Position numbers and translations under genes: made by a program. Below, piece by piece: positions 15,943 through 26,191 of a DNA stretch of 64,000 bases. The DNA lies in the NCBI GenBank assembly GCA_034422455.1, contig DAOUJQ010000006.1:50320-114319 (forward strand), given 5' to 3'. This DNA comes from UBA1127 sp034422455 (lineage in GTDB: Bacteria > Chloroflexota > Dehalococcoidia > Lucifugimonadales > UBA1127). Each line of letters starts with the position of its first letter. Position 1 is the stretch's first letter. Below the pieces are notes generated by a model. It did not search any database. It saw only the letters and a list, made by a program, of their open reading frames with translations, and was not told the origin of the DNA.

Positions 15943-17429
15943 ATGCTGCTGACGGCAACGGTCTTCCTGCCGCTGGCGGGCGCCGCCGTGGTCCTCCTGC
16001 TGCTGGGGGACAACGCGCGGCGGGTGCGGCTGTTTGCCGCCGCCGTGGGCATCGCCGACTTCCTCCTCGCCCTATTGGTGTTCACGCGCTACGACCGCAA
16101 CGAAGGCGGCTTCCAGCTCGTCGACAAGTTCGACGCGTGGATACCGCAACTCGACATCCAGTACCACCTCGCCGTCGACGGACTTAGTGCGCCGCTGGTG
16201 TTGCTGACGGGGCTGCTCGGGCTCGCGGCCATCTACGGCTCGTGGAGCATCGCGACGCGGCACCGCGAGTACTTCGCGTGGCTGCTTACGCTGCAGGCCG
16301 CCGTGATGGGCGTCTTCACGGCGCAGGACTTCGTGCTGTTCTTCATCTTCTGGGAGCTGGAGCTCATCCCCATGTTCTTCCTCATCTCCATCTGGGGCAG
16401 CGGGCGGAAGGAGCACTCCGCCATGAAGTTCCTGCTCTTCACGTTCACCGGCAGCGCCTTCATGCTGGTGGGCCTGCTGACGGTCTACTTCTCCACGGAT
16501 ACGTTCAATATGACCTACCTCGTCGGCATGGAAGGCCAGGCGCTGCTGGCCGATCTGCTGCTGCCGAGCCAGCTGGTGTTCGCCTTCTTCTTCATCGCCT
16601 TCGCGGTCAAGCTGCCCATCTTTCCCCTGCATACGTGGCTGCCCGACGCCCATACGGACGCGCCGACGGCCGTCAGCGTGATGCTGGCTGGCGTGCTGCT
16701 GAAGATGGGCGGCTACGGCCTCATCCGTGTCAACGTGTCCATGTTCCCGGAGGTGGCCTCCGGCGCGGCGACGGCGCTGGCAATCCTCGCGGTCATCAGC
16801 ATCCTCTACGGGGCCTTCGTGACCTTCCGGCAGACTGACCTGAAGCGGCTGGTCGCCAACAGCAGCATCAGCCACATGGGCTTCGTGCTGCTGGGCGTTT
16901 CCTCCGTCGGCGCGACCGCCGAGCACCTGTCGCCTGTTGGCCTGACCGGCGCGTCGATGCAGATGTTCAGCCACGGCGCGGTCACGGGCCTCCTGTTCGT
17001 CATGGTGGGCGTGGTGTACGACAAGGCGCACACGCGGCATATCCCCGACCTGGGCGGGCTTGCAGGCCGGATGCCCTTCGCCGCCGTTGCCTTCATGGTG
17101 GCGGGGCTTGCGTCGCTGGGACTGCCCGCGACGAGCGGCTTCGCCGCCGAGGTTCTCGTGTTTCTCGGCACGTTCCCGGCCCACGGCGTGCTGACCGCCC
17201 TCGCGACGGTCGGTGTGCTCATGGCGGCGGGCTACGTGCTGTGGACGCTCCAGCGCAGCCTCTTCGGCCCGCCGCGCGAGCGCTGGGCTCACCTGACCGA
17301 CGTCTCCGTCGTTGAGGCCGTCGCGCCGCTGCTGCTGATGGCGGCGATCCTGATCCTGGGCGTCTACCCCGCGCTGGTGACCGACGTGTTCACCAGCGGC
17401 GTCAATGACCTGCTGCCGAGGTTTGGGCC

Positions 17430-17433
<4 letters not shown>
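15943..17433 (+). CDS. nuoM: NADH-quinone oxidoreductase subunit M
   Basis: Antiporter-like proton-pumping membrane subunit. Typical segments are DFVLFFIFWELELIPMFFLIS with the conserved glutamate, and KLPIFPLHTWLPDAHTDAPTA. Length is 496 residues. It lies 64 bp after nuoL and overlaps nuoN by 4 bases. Confidence 0.96.
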
Positions 17434-18935
<1,502 letters not shown>

Positions 18936-19346
18936 GCGCGCCTCCTGCGACGGGTGGGCACGCAATTGAGTTGAGTTTCGGCGCGCACTTCCTGAAAAAC
19001 TCACGATGCGAATCGTATGTGACAACGCAGATCCAGCTTGATTCGAATTGCGCTCGCTCCGGCGTGAGACCAGCACGCGGTTGTAGCTGGACCCTGATTG
19101 TCTTGCATTGAGTTGCATTGGGCCGCCCTGCTCAATCCGTAGGGGAAACGGGTTGTGCTGCATTGGGCCGAAGGAACCAAATTTGCACATCCGGGTCATT
19201 GGGACTTCCGTCGTGGCGCCCATACGGCATGGTTGTGGTCTTGCTTGCCTTCTTGTCAGGGGCCAGCGTACTGACACGTGGGACTCGGGCACAAGGCGCG
19301 GATGGCAGGGTGTGGCCTCCACCCGCCGGTATGGGGGGAGGGAGGT

Positions 19347-19672
19347 GGGGGTGTTCGGGGCCGAATTTCCCCGCGTCCGGCGCAGCTGCGGGGATTCGTC
19401 TTGCTTTTCGTGTTGAAGCTGAGTTGGCACGTTGCAGCTACAACACGAATATTACCCGAGGGGAAGCGAATCCCGGTCAGCGTGCGCCCCGCCCCTCTGG
19501 GTTCCCGCCTGCGCGGGACCCTTCGACAGGCTCAGGGCAATCGGAAAGGAGGCCCTCCCCCACGAGGGGGGAGGGGGAAATGGCGCCGGGGTTGTGCTGT
19601 TGTGGTGGCGGTGCATGGGGCAAGGGTAGCGGAGGGGACGGCGTTCGCGCGAGGGGGTGGTGGCAGGGGGTG
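19347..19672 (-). repeat. Dispersed hairpin repeat, copy in minus orientation
   Basis: Block B (19347-19477) carries a strong hairpin: arms TTCGTGTTGAAGCTG (19407-19421) and CAGCTACAACACGAA (19435-19449), with one mismatch and a 13-nt loop. A palindromic insert (about 19480-19588) holds the CCCTTCGACAGGCTCAGGGC element. Block A (19590-19672) matches the reverse complement of 57661-57750 and 63668-63755. Confidence 0.8.
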
Positions 19673-19829
19673 CGCGGGCGTCGTTGGTCGCGGGGTTTCT
19701 GGATACCGGCATCCGCCGGTATGAGGGGTTGGGGGGAGGGGGTGAACGGCGGGGGTCGCGGCCCACCCCGCCCCTACGGCCTCTCAGGGTTTCAGGCTCC
19801 GCGGGAACGACGCGGAAATGAGGCTGCCG

Positions 19830-19835
19830 TATAAT
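19830..19835 (+). promoter_or_regulatory. -10 element for nadK
   Basis: Perfect TATAAT 40 bp before the nadK start. No good -35 hexamer is seen at the right distance. Confidence 0.5.
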
Positions 19836-19875
19836 AGAGTGCGGATCCCCCTCCATGAGGGTGAGGAGCATGCCA

Positions 19876-20778
19876 ATGGCCGGCCCGGTCGGCGTCATCT
19901 ACAGCCCGTGGGTGGAAGAAGCGGCCCACCTGGCACAGTCCCTTGCGGGTGAACTTCGCGGGGACTTTCAGCCGTGGGTCTGCTCCGTGCTGGAGCTGGA
20001 GGAGCACAGCGACGAGGCCCGCGACTGCTCCGTCTTCGTGACCGTGGGCGGCGACGGCACCATCCTGCGCGCCGTCCGGCTGGCGGCCCCCGCTGCCATC
20101 CCCATCGTCGGCGTCAACCTTGGGCGCGTCGGCTACATGGCGGAGCTGGAGGCGGAGGAGGCCGTGGAGCGCATCGCGTCCTACGCCCGCGGCGACGGCT
20201 GGGTGGAGGAGCGCACGATGCTGGAGGCGCAGATCCTGCCGCCCGGCCACACCGGCGACGGCCTGCCGAGCTACACCGGGCTGAACGACGCCGTGGTGAG
20301 CCGCACCAAGCCCTCGCGGATGGTGTACGTTGCCGTACGCGTGGACGACTACCCCCTGGCGGCCTACGCGGCCGACGCGGTCATCGTGGCCACGGCGACG
20401 GGCAGCACCGGCTACGCGCTGGCCGCCGGCGGCCCCATCCTCTACGCCGACTCCACCTCGCTGGTGGTGCAGCCCGTCGCGCCCCAGCTGGCGGACGATG
20501 CCGCAGTCGTGCTCCACCCGGGGGCGGTCGTCGAGATCGAGGTCGAGGCGGACCAGGACGCCATGGTCAGCGTCGACGGCTACCTGGACCTCGACGTCCA
20601 TCCCGGCAGCATTATACGGGTGCAGGAGAGTCCCCACCGGACACGCTTCCTGCGGCAGGGGCACAAGCACCGCCTCCCGTTTGCCCTGTCCCAGCGGCTG
20701 AGCTCCGTGCGGCGGCAGCGGCCCCGCAACGGCGGCCGGGCCACCCCTACGCCGGAAGGAGGCGCCCGTGCCGAGTGA
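19876..20778 (+). CDS. nadK: NAD kinase
   Basis: Phosphorylates NAD to NADP in the cytoplasm. The catalytic GGDGT motif is at residues 58-62 (D60 catalytic), with TGLNDAVVSR, the NE/D-like segment, and ATGSTGYALAAGGPIL for NAD binding. Length is 300 residues from ATG 19876, which has GAGGAG at 7-nt spacing. ATGs at 19855 and 19870 are too far from or too close to that site. The C-terminal 20 residues are basic and poorly conserved. The next gene starts inside this one. Confidence 0.95.
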   Translation: MAGPVGVIYSPWVEEAAHLAQSLAGELRGDFQPWVCSVLELEEHSDEARDCSVFVTVGGDGTILRAVRLAAPAAIPIVGVNLGRVGYMAELEAEEAVERIASYARGDGWVEERTMLEAQILPPGHTGDGLPSYTGLNDAVVSRTKPSRMVYVAVRVDDYPLAAYAADAVIVATATGSTGYALAAGGPILYADSTSLVVQPVAPQLADDAAVVLHPGAVVEIEVEADQDAMVSVDGYLDLDVHPGSIIRVQESPHRTRFLRQGHKHRLPFALSQRLSSVRRQRPRNGGRATPTPEGGARAE

Positions 20779-21313
20779 GGAGCTGATCAGGAGCGAGCGG
20801 GTCTACGAGGGCCTCGTCATACAGGTGCGCCGGGACACCATCCGCGTGAACAAGGCCGACGGCTCCGTCGAGGCCACGCGGGAGGTGGTCGACCACCCCG
20901 GCGCGGTCACGCTGGTGCCCGTGGACAACGACGGCAACGTGCTCCTTGTGCGACAGTTCCGCTGGGCAGCGGCCCTCGATCTGCTAGAGGCCCCCGCGGG
21001 CCGCATGGAGCCGGGCGAGGACCCCGAGGAGTGCGCGCACCGCGAGATCCGGGAGGAGACGGGGCACGCCGCCGACAATCTCGTCAGACTGGGCGGCTTC
21101 TGGATGGCCCCCGGCTACTCGACCGAGTACATGCACTGCTACCTTGCCACGGGCCTGCGGCCGGACCCGCTGCCCGCCGACGAGGACGAGGTCATCGAGA
21201 CGGTCCCCGTCCCGTGGGACGACATCCCCCGCCTCATCCGCGAGGGCGTCATACAGGACGCCAAGAGCGTCGCCGTGCTGCAGATGGCGTACTTCCTGCG
21301 CGAGAAGGGTTAA
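20768..21313 (+). CDS. Nudix hydrolase, ADP-ribose pyrophosphatase-like
   Basis: Hydrolyses a nucleoside diphosphate linked to another moiety, probably ADP-ribose, so it pairs naturally with NAD kinase in NAD metabolism. The Nudix box begins at G78: GRMEPGEDPEECAHREIREETG, complete with REIREETG (92-99). Length is 181 residues. GTG 20768 has AAGGAGG 5 nt upstream and overlaps nadK by 11 bases. The last coding part (21257-21299) is duplicated exactly at 22108-22150, beyond the vapBC module. Confidence 0.93.
   Translation: MPSEELIRSERVYEGLVIQVRRDTIRVNKADGSVEATREVVDHPGAVTLVPVDNDGNVLLVRQFRWAAALDLLEAPAGRMEPGEDPEECAHREIREETGHAADNLVRLGGFWMAPGYSTEYMHCYLATGLRPDPLPADEDEVIETVPVPWDDIPRLIREGVIQDAKSVAVLQMAYFLREKG
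21257..21299 (+). repeat. 43-bp direct repeat, left copy (in Nudix 3' end)
   Basis: GACGCCAAGAGCGTCGCC... identical over 43 bases to 22108-22150. The flanks differ at the left edge and are only weakly similar at the right edge. The two copies bracket 808 bp holding vapBC. Confidence 0.93.
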
Positions 21314-21354
21314 CGCCCCGCCCCGGCGGCTGCACTCCGTGGACCATCCAGACG

Positions 21355-21792
21355 TTACGCCGCGAAGGGGTCGCGCGTCCTGAGCTCCGGGAACAGCGAG
21401 AAGTCTCGATCCCGGGTCAGGAGCGCTTCAGTCCCGTGGGCAACGCAGAGCGCGGCTATCCTGGCGTCGTGGACTACTCCCCCGAGCACGCGGGGGCGCC
21501 GCACGAAGCGCTCCAGTATCCCCGGAAATTCCTCGGTCTCCCCAAGCAGCCGCACCGATGGCGAGGCGATCCATGCCGAAAGCTGCCGCCATGATTGTTC
21601 CGGAGTTGTGGCGCTCTCCCTCCAGACCCGGGGGTTCGTCACGACGCTGAGAAACTCATAGCAGCAGGGCCAAGGAATGGCCCAGGCGTCGCTGCCTTCC
21701 GCCAATCCACGCAGCAACGAGGAGGCCGCTTCATGGTGCCGTGACTCCCGCCGATGCGCATACACCAGCAGGTTGGTGTCCACAGCGATCAT
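21355..21792 (-). CDS. vapC: PIN-domain toxin VapC
   Basis: Mg-dependent ribonuclease toxin. The PIN active site is complete: D5 (MIAVDTN), E46 (CCYEFLSV), D109 (VVHDARIA) and D128/D130 (TRDRDFS). Length is 145 residues. Its start overlaps the vapB stop by 4 bases, the standard antitoxin-first TA layout. It lies antisense and downstream of the Nudix gene, within a segment flanked by a 43-bp direct repeat. Confidence 0.92.
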   Translation of the reverse strand: MIAVDTNLLVYAHRRESRHHEAASSLLRGLAEGSDAWAIPWPCCYEFLSVVTNPRVWRESATTPEQSWRQLSAWIASPSVRLLGETEEFPGILERFVRRPRVLGGVVHDARIAALCVAHGTEALLTRDRDFSLFPELRTRDPFAA

Positions 21793-22037
21793 CGGTGTTC
21801 AGGCTCTTCGTAGATGACCCCGCGAAGATCCTGCCAGGAGTAGGCCTCCAACGGGTCTCTCCCTCCAACTTCACCTACACTGTGGTCGGGCAGCACGTAG
21901 GGCCGGACAGGGGCCGCCGTCTCGAGTGCCCGGCGGAGTCCTTCTTCAACCACGGCCCGCAATGGCCGTCCGGTCTGGTGTGCATACCGCTTTGCCCGCG
22001 CCAGCAATTCGTCCTGGATGTCGAGCGTTGTCTTCAT
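21789..22037 (-). CDS. vapB: VapB-type antitoxin
   Basis: An 82-residue antitoxin. The N-terminal MKTTLDIQDELLARAKRYA with GRPLRAVVEEGLRRAL is a ribbon-helix-helix DNA-binding domain, and the acidic tail (SWQDLRGVIYEEPEHR) would bind the toxin. The start is ATG at 22037, only 7 nt after the -10 box, which suggests a leaderless transcript. Likely self-repressing, as in other VapBC systems. Confidence 0.9.
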   Translation of the reverse strand: MKTTLDIQDELLARAKRYAHQTGRPLRAVVEEGLRRALETAAPVRPYVLPDHSVGEVGGRDPLEAYSWQDLRGVIYEEPEHR

Positions 22038-22044
22038 AGTACCC

Positions 22045-22073
22045 ATATTACCCATATTGTCCTCTATGGTCAA
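22045..22073 (-). promoter_or_regulatory. vapBC promoter
   Basis: On the minus strand: TTGACC (22073-22068), a 17-bp spacer, TAATAT (22050-22045). The direct repeat AATATGGGTAATATGGGTA covers the -10 box and could be an operator. Transcription would start at or next to the vapB ATG. Confidence 0.65.
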
Positions 22074-22107
22074 GCCATACAACATCACACACTGTGACGG
22101 GATGGCT

Positions 22108-22150
22108 GACGCCAAGAGCGTCGCCGTGCTGCAGATGGCGTACTTCCTGC
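22108..22150 (+). repeat. 43-bp direct repeat, right copy
   Basis: Exact duplicate of the Nudix gene segment 21257-21299. It reads on as a short untranslated remnant with no start. It marks the right edge of the vapBC insertion. Confidence 0.93.
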
Positions 22151-22198
22151 ACGGGCGAGGGTGGGGGCGGCGAGGCAGAGCGACCACAAGGGCCACCC

Positions 22199-22642
22199 CT
22201 ACGTTCGGACGCGCCGGAGCGTGACGACGGGGATCTTGCGGCCGGTGGCGGCGCGGTAGCCGCCGAAGCGCGGGTTCGACGCGATCACCCTGTCGAGCAG
22301 CGCGGCACGCTCCTCGCCCTCGGTGATACGGGCCTCGGCGGTGAAGCGCTCGCCGTTGGTCTCGACGGTGACGTTGGGGTCTGCCGCGACGTTCAGGTAC
22401 CAGGCGGGATGGCGGTCCTGACCGTAGTTGGACGCAACGATGATGAGGTCGCCCGACTCCTCGAACTGAAAGTACATCAGGGGCGAGGAGCGCGGCTTGC
22501 CGCTCCGTCGCCCGCGGGTCTCGAGGAGCAGGACGCCGTGGCCTTCCAGCCGGCCGAGAACCCGGCCGCGCGAGAGGCGCAGCAGGAACCGGTGCAGCGG
22601 GACGAAGAGCCACGCGATGATGAGTCGTCTGTAGGTGGGCAT
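22199..22642 (-). CDS. Deazaflavin (F420)-dependent nitroreductase family protein
   Basis: A 147-residue split-barrel protein of the DUF385/Ddn type. HGVLLLETRGRRSGKPRSSPLMYF followed by SNYGQDRHPAWYLNVAADPNVTVE is the family pattern for binding a deazaflavin and a quinone or nitro substrate. ATG at 22642 has AAAAGGAG 6 nt upstream. A relative lies at 60210 and a PPOX protein at 6609, hinting that the organism uses F420. The cofactor is inferred from the family. Confidence 0.88.
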   Translation of the reverse strand: MPTYRRLIIAWLFVPLHRFLLRLSRGRVLGRLEGHGVLLLETRGRRSGKPRSSPLMYFQFEESGDLIIVASNYGQDRHPAWYLNVAADPNVTVETNGERFTAEARITEGEERAALLDRVIASNPRFGGYRAATGRKIPVVTLRRVRT

Positions 22643-22741
22643 AGGCGGCTCCTTTTGGGACGGCGATTGTACTCCATCCGGAGCGGAACGGCATGGTAAT
22701 ATCCGCGAAGCCCAATTTCCCAACGGCGCGAAGGAGGACGG

Positions 22742-23206
22742 ATGATCGCTACTTGGCGTGGACAGATAAGGGACGCTCTATCCGACTTCCATGTGGTGTC
22801 TGAACTTGTTGGAAACCCCGTGACGTTTGGCACTGATCAAGTGGAGTATTGTCCTGCGCCCCATCGCCAACCGTCGACCCTCCCCGGGGGAATGATGGCT
22901 GTGTACGGGTTCTGGTGGAATGGCGAGTGGCTCAAAATCGGAAGGGTAGGTCCAAACTCCAATGCCCGCTATACGAGCCAACATTACAACCCAAACAGTG
23001 CGGGAAGCACCTTGGCCCGTTCTCTGGCGGCGGATGGGAAAATGATAGAGATTCCTGGTTTTGATCCTTCAAATCCGGGAATCTGGATCAAGTCGGCAAC
23101 CAGCCGCGTAAACATCCTGTTGCCATCCGATAGGGGGACTGGGCTGCTTGCGTTGCTTGAAGCCTTTATGCACGAACGCCTTAAGCCACGATATGAAGGT
23201 TCTTAA
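22742..23206 (+). CDS. GIY-YIG-like hypothetical protein
   Basis: A 154-residue protein. The segment VYGFWWNGEWLKIGRVGPNSNARYTSQHYNP resembles the GIY-YIG nuclease core (VYxF...LKIGRVG with a downstream arginine), and the acidic residue in LLALLEAFMHERLKPRYEG fits the metal-binding glutamate. AAGGAGG precedes ATG 22742. Base composition is lower in GC than its neighbours, suggesting transfer. The function is not known to me and nuclease activity is inference. Confidence 0.6.
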   Translation: MIATWRGQIRDALSDFHVVSELVGNPVTFGTDQVEYCPAPHRQPSTLPGGMMAVYGFWWNGEWLKIGRVGPNSNARYTSQHYNPNSAGSTLARSLAADGKMIEIPGFDPSNPGIWIKSATSRVNILLPSDRGTGLLALLEAFMHERLKPRYEGS

Positions 23207-23305
23207 CCGATTCATTCCTGCTGCGACTGACTCCCTATGACTCCGTACTTCTGGCGGAAGTGAAGCCAGAGCGGTAGAGTCTGCTTATGCCCCCTGTCCG
23301 CGCAA

Positions 23306-23334
23306 TTGTCACGCATATTCGTGTCTGCTATAGT
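23306..23334 (+). promoter_or_regulatory. Promoter of the sdh operon
   Basis: TTGTCA at 23306-23311, a 17-bp spacer, TATAGT at 23329-23334. It leaves a 5' leader of about 130 nt. The leader holds a small hairpin (GACCCGCAAGGTC) but no recognised riboswitch. Confidence 0.6.
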
Positions 23335-23468
23335 ACCGTTGCCTACGGAGACCCGCTCGGCGTGAGGGTGCGCAGTCCGCAGGCACGACCCGCAAGGTCG
23401 CATTACCGCTGCAATCGCAAGCCCCGCTTCTTCAGGTGTGTCCGTGTGGGGCGAAAAGGGGTTAGGCA

Positions 23469-25175
23469 TTGTACTCGCATGACGTTCTGGTGCTTGGCGC
23501 GGGGTTGGCCGGAATGCGCGCGGCGCTGGAGGCCGCCCGGTCCGGCGCCAACGTGGCGATGCTCTCCAAGGTCTACCCGGTCCGCAGCCACTCGAACGCC
23601 GCACAGGGCGGCATCAACGCGGCCCTGACCGACCGCGGCGACGACTGGCACGAGCACGCGTACGACACGGTCAAGGGCAGCGACTTCCTGGGCGACCAGG
23701 ACGCCATCGAGGTCATGTGCCGCGAGGCGGGGCAGGAGCTCATCAACCTGGAGCATATGGGCGTCATCTTCAACCGCGACGACGAGGGACGCCTCGGCAC
23801 CCGCGCCTTCGGCGGACAGCGGCGCGCCCGCACCTTCTTCGTCGCCGACATCACGGGGCAGGCCATCCTGCACGTGATGTATGAGCAGATCCTCAAGTAC
23901 AACGTCCGCGTCTACGACGAGTGGTACGCCACAACGCTCATCACCGACCACGGCCGCTGCGGCGGGGTCGTCGCCATGGAGATGCGCACGGGCGAGGTCC
24001 ACGCCATCCGCGCGAAGGCCGTCATCCTCGCCACCGGCGGGCTCGGCCGGGTCTTCGAGCCGTCGACCAACGCGCTCATCTGCACCGGCGACGGCATGGC
24101 GCTTGCGTACCGGGCCGGGGCGCCGCTCATGGACATGGAGATGGTCCAGTACCACCCCACGACGCTGAAGGGCTCCGGCGTCCTGCTCAGCGAGGGCGCC
24201 CGCGGCGAAGGCGCGTACCTGATCAACAGCCGCGGCGAGCGGTTCATGGAGCGCTACGCCCCCAACATGATGGAGCTGGCCTCCCGCGACGTCGTCTCCC
24301 GCGCGGAGATCACGGAGATCAACGAGGGCAACGACATCGACGGGTGCGTGCTGCTCGACTGCCGGCACCTGGGCACGGCGAAGATCATGGAGCGGCTCAT
24401 GTACATCCACGAGGTGGCGCTCGACCTCGTCGGCGTGGACATCACCAAGGACCCGGTGCCCATCCGGCCCGGCGTGCACTACCAGATGGGCGGCATCAAG
24501 ACGGACATCGACGGCCGGTGCTGGGACCCCGCCGGGAACTGGAGGGGCGTCGAGGGGCTCTTCGCCGCGGGCGAGACGGCGTGCGTCAGCGTCCACGGCG
24601 GCAACCGGCTGGGCGCGAACTCGCTGTTGGACACCGTCATCTTCGGGCGGCGCAGCGCGCAGGAGGCAATGGCCTACGCCAGCGCCAACAACCACCTGGA
24701 GTTCTCGGAGGACTCGTGGGTGGGCCGGGAGAAGGCGGGCATGCAGGCGCTGCTCGACAACAACGGCGGCGGCGACCTCGTCGCCAAGCTGCGACTGGAC
24801 ATGGCGACGGCGATGGACCAGGGCCTCGGCGTCTACCGCACCGAGGAGGGTATGCAGGAGGCGCTGGACGCCGTGCGCGGGATGAAGGACCGCTTCAAGA
24901 ACGTCATCGTGCAGGACAAGGGCAAGTCCTACAACACGAACCTTATCTTCGCGCTGGAGCTCGGCTGCATGCTGGACTGCGCGGAGGCCATCGCGGTGGG
25001 CGGGATCGATCGCAAGGAGAGCCGCGGCGCGCACAGCCGCCTCGACTACGCGGCCCGCGACGACGAGAACTGGATGAAGCACATCCTGCTGTACCAGGGG
25101 CCCGGCGACCAGGTGACCAAGGAGTACGTCCCCATCGTAATCACCCAGTGGCAGCCGGAAGAGAGGAAGTACTAA
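23469..25175 (+). CDS. sdhA: Succinate dehydrogenase/fumarate reductase flavoprotein subunit
   Basis: FAD subunit that interconverts succinate and fumarate. The N-terminal dinucleotide fold VLGAGLAGMRAALEAA is followed by VRSHSNAAQGGI, with the histidine that normally carries covalent FAD. VQYHPTTLKGSGVLLSEGARGEGAYL forms the active-site region and GGNRLGANSLLDTVIFGRR is the C-terminal FAD loop. Length is 568 residues. TTG 23469 with AAAAGGGG 8 nt upstream is the best start. First gene of a three-gene operon; overlaps sdhB by one base. Confidence 0.95.
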   Translation: MYSHDVLVLGAGLAGMRAALEAARSGANVAMLSKVYPVRSHSNAAQGGINAALTDRGDDWHEHAYDTVKGSDFLGDQDAIEVMCREAGQELINLEHMGVIFNRDDEGRLGTRAFGGQRRARTFFVADITGQAILHVMYEQILKYNVRVYDEWYATTLITDHGRCGGVVAMEMRTGEVHAIRAKAVILATGGLGRVFEPSTNALICTGDGMALAYRAGAPLMDMEMVQYHPTTLKGSGVLLSEGARGEGAYLINSRGERFMERYAPNMMELASRDVVSRAEITEINEGNDIDGCVLLDCRHLGTAKIMERLMYIHEVALDLVGVDITKDPVPIRPGVHYQMGGIKTDIDGRCWDPAGNWRGVEGLFAAGETACVSVHGGNRLGANSLLDTVIFGRRSAQEAMAYASANNHLEFSEDSWVGREKAGMQALLDNNGGGDLVAKLRLDMATAMDQGLGVYRTEEGMQEALDAVRGMKDRFKNVIVQDKGKSYNTNLIFALELGCMLDCAEAIAVGGIDRKESRGAHSRLDYAARDDENWMKHILLYQGPGDQVTKEYVPIVITQWQPEERKY

Positions 25176-26161
25176 TGCAGGCGAAGGTCAGCGTCCGGCG
25201 CTTCAACCCGGATGAGGAGCAGCCCAAGCCCTACACCCAGGAGTACGACGTCGAGGTGGAGGAGAACTTCACCGTCCTGGACGCGCTCATCAAGGTGCGG
25301 GAGGAGATCGACGGCTCGCTGGCGCTGCGGTGCTCCTGCCGGGCGGCCATCTGCGGCTCCTGCGCCATGCGGGTGAACGGCCACGCCGTGCTGGCGTGCA
25401 AGGCGCGGGTGACACAGCACCTGTCGGAGGACGGGTCGGTCAGCGTGGAGCCTGCGGGCAACCAGCCGGTCATCAAGGACCTGGTGGTGGACCTGGAGCC
25501 CTTCTGGAACAAGATCCGCGCTGTCGAGCCGTACCTGCAGCCGTCGCTGCCGGAGCCAGAGGGCGAGTACCTCGCGCCCAACGACGTCATGCTCCACCTC
25601 GTCGACGTTATGGGCTGCATCATGTGCGGCGCCTGCGTCTCGGACTGCACGGTGCTGGAGGTGGACCCGAACTTCCTCGGCCCCGCGGCGCTCGCAAAGG
25701 CATACCGGTTTGTGGCGGACACGCGCGACGAAGAAGACACCAAGCGCCTCGGCATGTACAACGCCTACGGAGGCATCTGGGACTGCACCCGGTGCGGCGA
25801 GTGCGTGCAGGCCTGCCCCAAGGGCGTCGCGCCGATGGACCGGATCATGGCGCTGCGGGAGAAGGCAATCGCGTCCGGCACGCCGCCCGGCTCCTACGAC
25901 GGCGCGAGCTACGGCTACCGGCACGCCGTCGCCTTCGAGGAGATTGTCGCTCACAAGGGACGGCTGGAGGAGACGCAGCTCGTGGTGAAGACCCTGGGCA
26001 TGTTCAACCTGCCCAAGATGCTGGGCATGGTGCCGACGGCCATCCAGGCGATGTTCCGGCGGAAGATGCCGCCGCCCATCGCGAAGGCTGCGCCCGGCGT
26101 TGACCAGGTCCGCCGCATCGCAAACCGCATCAAGTGGAATCGACTGAGCGACGCCGAGTAG
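25175..26161 (+). CDS. sdhB: Succinate dehydrogenase/fumarate reductase iron-sulfur subunit
   Basis: Electron-transfer subunit. The plant-type 2Fe-2S site uses C55, C60, C63 and C75 (CRAAICGSC...LAC). Two further clusters use GCIMCGACVSDC and CTRCGECVQACPKG. Length is 328 residues with a C-terminal extension (KMLGMVPTAIQAMFRRKMPPPI). It overlaps sdhA by one base. The partner downstream is a cysteine-rich CCG protein, not a heme membrane anchor. Confidence 0.95.
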   Translation: MQAKVSVRRFNPDEEQPKPYTQEYDVEVEENFTVLDALIKVREEIDGSLALRCSCRAAICGSCAMRVNGHAVLACKARVTQHLSEDGSVSVEPAGNQPVIKDLVVDLEPFWNKIRAVEPYLQPSLPEPEGEYLAPNDVMLHLVDVMGCIMCGACVSDCTVLEVDPNFLGPAALAKAYRFVADTRDEEDTKRLGMYNAYGGIWDCTRCGECVQACPKGVAPMDRIMALREKAIASGTPPGSYDGASYGYRHAVAFEEIVAHKGRLEETQLVVKTLGMFNLPKMLGMVPTAIQAMFRRKMPPPIAKAAPGVDQVRRIANRIKWNRLSDAE

Positions 26162-26191
26162 GCCCGCTCCATACCGGCCAAGGAGGTCACG

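Larger units (their letters stand above)
18936..19875. other. Gene-free region with dispersed repeat copy (940 bp)
   Basis: No credible gene. The first 380 bp show only short direct repeats (TGCATTGGGCCG near 19113 and 19161). From about 19347 to 19672 there is a minus-oriented copy of the dispersed hairpin repeat, interrupted by palindromic repeats. The nadK promoter region follows. Long Gly/Arg-rich frames here are translations of the repeat. Confidence 0.8.

Noticed and set aside
19118..19834. 238-codon frame rich in Gly, Arg and Cys
   Set aside because: It is a translation of the dispersed repeat. Similar peptides appear at 57.7 and 63.8 kb only because the DNA is repeated, and no start signal exists.
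21741..22097. 118-codon plus-strand frame across vapBC
   Set aside because: It overlaps two well-supported minus-strand genes and has no family features or ribosome-binding site.
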